Source of the DNA: JBCCGG01 sp039029395
Lineage (GTDB): Bacteria; Pseudomonadota; Alphaproteobacteria; Kiloniellales; JAKSDN01
DNA: 64,000 nt
NCBI GenBank assembly: GCA_039029395.1
Contig: JBCCGG010000020.1
Coordinates: forward strand, 33,403 to 97,402
Reading direction: 5' to 3'
This document shows, piece after piece, positions 59,735 through 64,000 of the stretch. The translations under genes and the position numbers were made by a program. The notes beneath the pieces were generated by a model that did no database searches, was not told the origin of the DNA, and saw only the letters and a list, made by a program, of their open reading frames with translations. Each line of letters begins with the position of its first letter. The first letter of the stretch is position 1.

Positions 59735-61279
59735 ATGGCGAAAAAGGATCTCAGATGGTCGGGCCTGGTTCAGCAGATGTCCCCATCGATGACGGTTTTG
59801 TCGAAAGATCAAAAACAGGTCCTTATCAATGCAGCCTTCGAGATTCTGGAGCGATCCGGTAATCGGGTCGGCAGCAAAGAGGCGCTGGAGGTGTTCCGGG
59901 AGGCCGGTTGCCGAATTGAGCCTCTCGATGACGAGGGCGAGAAAGTCTTCTTCCCTCAAAGCCTGATCGAAGAGTGCTTGCGCCGAGCACCTAAGAGGTT
60001 GCTTCTCTACAATCGCAAGGGCGAGCCCACGCTCTATTGCGAAGGCCGCAACAGCTACTTCTCGCCGACGTCGGCCTGCCCGAAGATGTACGACCCTTAT
60101 ACAGGTGAGCGGCGGCCCTGGAAGAAGGAGGACATCGGCAACGCTTCAAGGATCACCGACGCCTTGCCGAACCTCGACGCCATGTTTGCCTTGGGATCTT
60201 TGGCGGACGATTATGGCTTCGACTGCTTCGTGCACGAGGTTCATGCCATGATGGTGAACACCACGAAGCCAATCATCTACCTCTCGAACGACGTGCCCGA
60301 CACGAAGGCGATCTGCGAGATGGCCGCCGTGATTGCTGGCGGCTGGGAAAATCTGCGAGAACGCCCCTTCATTCTTCAGTATGACGAGGTGCTGTCGCCG
60401 CTGAAGCACAAGAACCACGCCTTCGACAAATTCATGTATCTTGCAAGCGAGGGCTTGCCCGTGCGCTACGGCGCCTTCACCATGTCGGGCGCGTCCTCGC
60501 CGGTCACCCTGCCCGGCGCCGCGGCCCAATCCCTAGCCGAGGCTTTGGTTGGCCTCATCGCTTGCCAGCTCAAGCGGCCGGGCGTGCCCTATGTGATGGC
60601 CATTCTGCCCGGTATCATGGACCTGAAGTACGGGATACTGTCGTCCGGGGCGCCGGAGTATCACCTATTTCACGCGATCTACACTGAGCTCTGCCACGAG
60701 CTAGAGCTACCGGTCATGGCAACCGCCGGAATCACCGATTCGAAGGTGGTGGACGCGCAGGCCGGAGCGGAAACCCTATGGAGCTACCTCTGCGCCGCCA
60801 TGGTCGGTTGCCACTTGAACATTGGCGCTGGCAGCATGGAATCTCACCTGATCGGTTCCTTTGAGCACCTGGTCTTGTCCGACGAGTGCGTCGCCGCCGT
60901 ACGTCGCTTCATGCAAGGTGCGCCGGTCGACAATCGGACCTTGGCGATGGACGTGATCCAGCACGTGGGCGACGGGCTGCCAAACAGAATCTTTGTAGAT
61001 CAGGATCACACCACCGAAAACTACATGGAAGAACAGTGGCAGCCGAACGTGTTCAATCGGAACAACTTCCAGAGCTGGACGGAGAAGGGGCAGAAGTATT
61101 TCCACCAGGTCGCCAACGAGAAGGTCCGCGACATCCTCGAGAACTACAAACCCGAGGCCCTGCCGGACGATGTGCTTGCGAAGCTAGAGGAGATCGCGCA
61201 GGCGGCGACCAATCCGGATACTCTTGCCGTATCGAAGACGACCAAGGCTAAAAGACGTCGCAAGTTCCGTGTGGCTTGA
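59735..61279 (+). CDS. MttB superfamily (trimethylamine methyltransferase-like) protein, second copy
   Basis: A 514-residue TIM-barrel methyltransferase of COG5598. Landmarks are YFSPTSACPKMYDPYTGERR (around residue 106), LYLASEGLPVRYGAFTMSGA-like centre, VMATAGITDSKVVDAQAGAE (around residue 327) and NIGAGSMESHLIG. No in-frame amber codon occurs, so it is a non-pyrrolysine member. The corrinoid-protein gene starts 53 bases after its stop, making this the direct methyl-transfer pair: substrate to MttB to corrinoid protein. The end is lysine/arginine-rich (TTKAKRRRKFRVA). Substrates of such enzymes include glycine betaine, proline betaine and carnitine (family knowledge); which applies here is unknown. 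Confidence 0.9.
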   Translation: MAKKDLRWSGLVQQMSPSMTVLSKDQKQVLINAAFEILERSGNRVGSKEALEVFREAGCRIEPLDDEGEKVFFPQSLIEECLRRAPKRLLLYNRKGEPTLYCEGRNSYFSPTSACPKMYDPYTGERRPWKKEDIGNASRITDALPNLDAMFALGSLADDYGFDCFVHEVHAMMVNTTKPIIYLSNDVPDTKAICEMAAVIAGGWENLRERPFILQYDEVLSPLKHKNHAFDKFMYLASEGLPVRYGAFTMSGASSPVTLPGAAAQSLAEALVGLIACQLKRPGVPYVMAILPGIMDLKYGILSSGAPEYHLFHAIYTELCHELELPVMATAGITDSKVVDAQAGAETLWSYLCAAMVGCHLNIGAGSMESHLIGSFEHLVLSDECVAAVRRFMQGAPVDNRTLAMDVIQHVGDGLPNRIFVDQDHTTENYMEEQWQPNVFNRNNFQSWTEKGQKYFHQVANEKVRDILENYKPEALPDDVLAKLEEIAQAATNPDTLAVSKTTKAKRRRKFRVA

Positions 61280-61332
61280 GCGACGAAGGATGCCAAGACC
61301 GCGACGCTTTAGGAATCGAAAGGTAGTACTCA

Positions 61333-62031
61333 ATGGCGATTGACTATGAGGAACTAGCGGACGCAATCGTGAAAGGCGATGGGGAGACGGCGACGACCCT
61401 CACCAGCAAGGGCCTCGAGGACGGAAAGGCCGAAGGTCGCGAAGACCTCGCGATGGCCAAGGAGGTTCTGAACAAGGGCCTGATCGGCGGAATGGACATC
61501 ATCTCGGAGCTTTGGATTCAGGAAAAGATCTTCATTCCGGAGGTCTTGATTTCGGCCAAGGTCATGCACCGCTGTATGGACATCCTGAGGCCGATCCTGG
61601 AGGCGAGCAATGAGCCGCCGCGGGGCATCATGGTGATTGGCACGGTCAAGGGCGACCTCCACGACATTGGCCAAAACATCGTCGGTATGATGCTCAAGGG
61701 CAATGGCTTCGAGGTTCACAACATCGGCCCGAACTCCTCACCCGAGAAGTTCATCAACAAGGTCAAGGAAACCAGCGCGAATCTGGTGGGCCTCTCCGCA
61801 CTGTTGACCACGACCATGCCGATGCAGCGCGAGACGATCAAAGTGCTCGACACCGAGGGCATCCTCGACACCGCGGCCGTCATGGTGGGCGGCGCGCCGG
61901 TCACCGCCGACTGGGCTGAAAAGATCGATGCCGATGGCTATGCACCTGACGCCGCCCATGCCGTCACGCTCGCCAAACAGCTGGTCGACGACCTCAAGGA
62001 GGAGATGGGCGAGGGCGAACTCACCAACTGA
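61333..62031 (+). CDS. Corrinoid-binding methyl carrier protein (MttC/MtbC-like)
   Basis: A 232-residue cytoplasmic carrier. The N-terminal helical cap (about residues 1-90) includes IFIPEVLISAKVMHRCMDIL. The Rossmann B12 domain has the D-x-H-x2-G cobalt motif DLHDIG (Asp108, His110, Gly113), SALLTTTM and GGAPVTADWAEKIDADGYAP. Its base-off/His-on cobalamin takes the methyl group from the MttB protein (family knowledge). It is followed 43 bases later by bluB, which makes the B12 lower ligand. Together with RACo it forms a full activation-transfer set. Confidence 0.94.
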   Translation: MAIDYEELADAIVKGDGETATTLTSKGLEDGKAEGREDLAMAKEVLNKGLIGGMDIISELWIQEKIFIPEVLISAKVMHRCMDILRPILEASNEPPRGIMVIGTVKGDLHDIGQNIVGMMLKGNGFEVHNIGPNSSPEKFINKVKETSANLVGLSALLTTTMPMQRETIKVLDTEGILDTAAVMVGGAPVTADWAEKIDADGYAPDAAHAVTLAKQLVDDLKEEMGEGELTN

Positions 62032-62074
62032 GTCGGCGCGACGTCGGGAATGGTGTGAGGTTGGAGCATCTGGG

Positions 62075-62734
62075 ATGACTGTGCGGCAATCGGTTTCACC
62101 GGCGCCTCGATTCGACGAAGCCTTTCGCGCACGTTTGGAGCAGCTGTTTCACTGGCGGCGCGACGTTCGGCGCTTTCGGTCGGATCCAGTGCCGGCGGAG
62201 CTGGTCGACAAGCTGATCTTTCTGGCGAGCCTGGCGCCCTCGGTCGGCAACAGCCAGCCCTGGCGCTTCGTCAAGGTCAAGGACCCCACGCGGCGCCGAC
62301 AAATCTGGCAAAAATTCCGAGACTGCAACGCAGAGGCCTTGGGCGACTACGCGGGTGCGAGGGCAAAGCTCTATGCCACCCTGAAGCTGGCTGGGCTCGA
62401 AGAGGCGCCGGTCCACATGGCGGTCTTCGTCGACCATGGCACTAAGCTGGGAAAGGGCCTCGGGCGCAGGACCATGCCCGAGATGCTGCCCTACTCGGTG
62501 GTGGCGGCAATCAACTCCCTGTGGCTAGCAGCCCGCGCCGAAGGCATCGGCGTGGGTTGGGTCTCCATTCTGGAGCCCCAGGAGATTGCCGGGATCTTGG
62601 AGGTTCCAAGCGACTGGTCACTCATCGGATATCTCTGTATCGGCTATCCGCAGGAAGAGCATGAAGACCCCGAGCTGGAACGCCACGGCTGGCAGAAACG
62701 GGTCAACTACAAGGAACTCGTTATAGAACGCTGA
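62075..62734 (+). CDS. bluB: BluB, 5,6-dimethylbenzimidazole synthase
   Basis: A 219-residue flavin-dependent nitroreductase-fold enzyme that cleaves reduced FMN with oxygen to give 5,6-dimethylbenzimidazole, the lower ligand of cobalamin (established knowledge). BluB-type patterns are FHWRRDVRRFRSDPVPAELV near the N-terminus, ASLAPSVGNSQPWRF, GLGRRTMPEMLPYSVVAAIN and GVGWVSILEPQEIAGILEVP. The ATG at 62075 has GGAG eight bases upstream. Its place directly behind the corrinoid-carrier gene ties lower-ligand supply to methyl transfer. It requires oxygen, so the organism makes its ligand aerobically. Confidence 0.9.
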   Translation: MTVRQSVSPAPRFDEAFRARLEQLFHWRRDVRRFRSDPVPAELVDKLIFLASLAPSVGNSQPWRFVKVKDPTRRRQIWQKFRDCNAEALGDYAGARAKLYATLKLAGLEEAPVHMAVFVDHGTKLGKGLGRRTMPEMLPYSVVAAINSLWLAARAEGIGVGWVSILEPQEIAGILEVPSDWSLIGYLCIGYPQEEHEDPELERHGWQKRVNYKELVIER

Positions 62735-62753
62735 ACGAGGGAGGATAGCGGGC

Positions 62754-64000
62754 ATGGGGCACCAGGATCAGCCGCTTTCGGAGCGCATCGCCGAGATCAA
62801 AGGCGCGGAGGTGGTCAAGAGCTTCTGCTTCACCTGCCCCTGGACCTGCCCGACCGAGGTCTATGTGCGCGACGGCAAGGTGGTCTACCACAAGGGCAAC
62901 GCCCAGGCGCCGAACAACATCGGCACGCGCTGTGCCAAGGGCATGGCGAGCTGGTGGATGACGCAAGATCCCGACCGCCTGAAGTATCCCATGCTGCGCA
63001 CCAACGAGAAGGGCAAGCCGGGCGAGTTCAAGCGGATCTCCTGGGACGAGGCCTTTTCCTTCATCGCCGACAAGCTGAAGCAGATCGCCGATAAGTGGGG
63101 CCCGGAGGCGGTCGCGCTGACCTGCCACCACGACCCCAACACGGTGTTCTATCACCACCTGCTGCGCGATCTTTACGGCTCGCCCAACATGTATGCCCAC
63201 ACCTCGGGCTGCGAGCAGGACCGGCGCTCGGCCTGCCTGACGATCTTCGGCCACGTCTTTCCCATGCACGACTTCGCCAACGCGCGCTATGTCATCCTCT
63301 GGGGCATGAACATGCTGGGCGCCAACCAGGGCCTGTTCGAGAGCCGGGCCTTGCTGGACGCCAAGAAGCGCGGCTGCAAGCTGGTGGTGGTCGATCCTTC
63401 CTTCACGGAGACCGCGCAAAAGGCCGACGAATGGCTGCCGGTCAAGCCCGGCACCGACGGCGCGCTGGCGCTCGCCATGTGCCGCGTGATCGTCGACGAG
63501 CGCCTGCACGACCGGGACTTCGTGACCAAGCACTGCGAGGGCTTCGAAGGCTTTCGGGAGCACCTGGAGCAAAAGGGCTACACGCCCGAGTGGGCGGCGC
63601 CGATCTGCGGCATCGAGGCCGAGACGATCCGCCGCATCGCGCGGGAGTTCGCGACCACCAAGCCGGCGATCTCGGCGATCTTCAAGGGCTCGGGCTACTA
63701 CACCAACGGCCACGACGCGGGCCGCGCCTGCTATATCCTGGACGCGCTGACCGGCCAGGTAGACAAGCCGGGCAACCTGCACCTCAAGGACTGGGCGGCG
63801 GTCGGCCCGCCGCTGGCGATCCCGGAGGAAGCCAAGCGGGCGCCCGAGAAGGATCCCCTGCATGTCGCCATGGGCTATCCCCTGGCGCCGGACCTGCCCA
63901 ACTCGCGCCTGCCCGACGCGGTGATCGAGGGCACGCCCTATCCGGTCAAGGGGCTCTTCGTGCAGTCGACCAATCCGGTGATGAGCGACCCCAACCGGGA
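62754..64000 (+). CDS. Molybdopterin-dependent oxidoreductase, Cys-ligated DMSO-reductase family (second copy, partial)
   Basis: The first 415 codons of a gene that runs off the right edge. Starts at ATG 62754 behind GAGGGAGGA, 19 bases after bluB. The [4Fe-4S] cysteines are 25, 28, 32 and 60 (CFTCPWTC, GTRC) and the probable molybdenum ligand is Cys153 in AHTSGCEQDRR. It is closely similar along its length to the first copy at 48877-51012 (shared WGMNMLGANQGLFESRALL and YYTNG). No Tat signal is seen. It belongs to the MttB2-corrinoid-bluB transcript, so the molybdoenzyme is functionally linked to the methyl-transfer system. Confidence 0.9.
   Translation, partial: MGHQDQPLSERIAEIKGAEVVKSFCFTCPWTCPTEVYVRDGKVVYHKGNAQAPNNIGTRCAKGMASWWMTQDPDRLKYPMLRTNEKGKPGEFKRISWDEAFSFIADKLKQIADKWGPEAVALTCHHDPNTVFYHHLLRDLYGSPNMYAHTSGCEQDRRSACLTIFGHVFPMHDFANARYVILWGMNMLGANQGLFESRALLDAKKRGCKLVVVDPSFTETAQKADEWLPVKPGTDGALALAMCRVIVDERLHDRDFVTKHCEGFEGFREHLEQKGYTPEWAAPICGIEAETIRRIAREFATTKPAISAIFKGSGYYTNGHDAGRACYILDALTGQVDKPGNLHLKDWAAVGPPLAIPEEAKRAPEKDPLHVAMGYPLAPDLPNSRLPDAVIEGTPYPVKGLFVQSTNPVMSDPNR

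Noticed and set aside
46640..61279. Pyrrolysine-containing MttB genes
   Set aside because: Both MttB frames run full length without an internal TAG, and no pylT-like tRNA or pyl gene was seen, so they are the non-pyrrolysine type.

Overview
The window is GC-rich, tightly packed and almost entirely coding. Its gene content points to a metabolically versatile, free-living alphaproteobacterium. The grounds are: many substrate-specific ABC transporters each with its own regulator and enzymes, a Tat-exported NosZ in a nosRZDFYL cluster (denitrification), BluB, and IlvD/DenD-type sugar-acid genes. A Rhodospirillales/Kiloniellales-like marine or soil bacterium would fit, but this is inferred from style and not proven. 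No rRNA, tRNA or CRISPR array was seen.

Region 1 (1-8.5 kb). A BMP-type (nucleoside/purine class) ABC importer runs off the left edge. It is followed by a Rieske oxygenase, an AraC regulator, an adenine-phosphoribosyltransferase-like protein, a BtpA/SgcQ-family protein and a LysR regulator. Region 2 (8.7-13.7 kb) is a polyamine-type ABC operon (binding protein, two permeases, ATPase) ending in a NodB-fold deacetylase. Region 3 (13.8-21.3 kb) is a sugar-acid (tetronate/aldonate-like) set: IlvD/Edd dehydratase, DenD-like dehydrogenase, Gfo/Idh/MocA oxidoreductase and SMP-30 lactonase. It also holds a hydroxypyruvate/2-oxotetronate isomerase gene killed by two in-frame stops, an inactivated IS5 remnant and a LysR regulator.

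Region 4 (21.5-30.3 kb) is the nitrous oxide reductase cluster nosRZDFYL. An FNR-type box lies in front of nosR, and a ferritin-like gene is divergent from it. Region 5 (30.4-39.6 kb) is a dipeptide/oligopeptide-type ABC operon with a fused double ATPase and two amidases, plus a divergent helix-turn-helix regulator. Region 6 (39.8-41.6 kb) is a LysR gene overlapping a beta-hydroxyacid dehydrogenase gene.

Region 7 (41.6-64 kb, runs off the right edge) is the most interesting. It looks like a regulon for corrinoid-dependent demethylation in a non-methanogenic bacterium. It has two MttB-superfamily methyltransferases without an internal amber codon, a corrinoid protein, a RACo-type reductive activator, a stand-alone MetH-activation-like protein and BluB (lower-ligand synthesis for B12). 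It also has a GntR/FCD regulator, a polyamine-type ABC importer, a covalent-FAD/GcvT demethylating dehydrogenase, a sulfatase and two paralogous cysteine-ligated molybdopterin oxidoreductases. Six short AATATAT islands sit in the intergenic regions of this block and may mark common promoters or operators. A plausible model: the importer brings in a methylated amine or similar compound; an MttB protein moves a methyl group to the corrinoid protein; RACo and the MetH-like protein keep the corrinoid active; and the molybdoenzymes oxidise a substrate or product. The substrate and the final methyl acceptor are not shown by the sequence.
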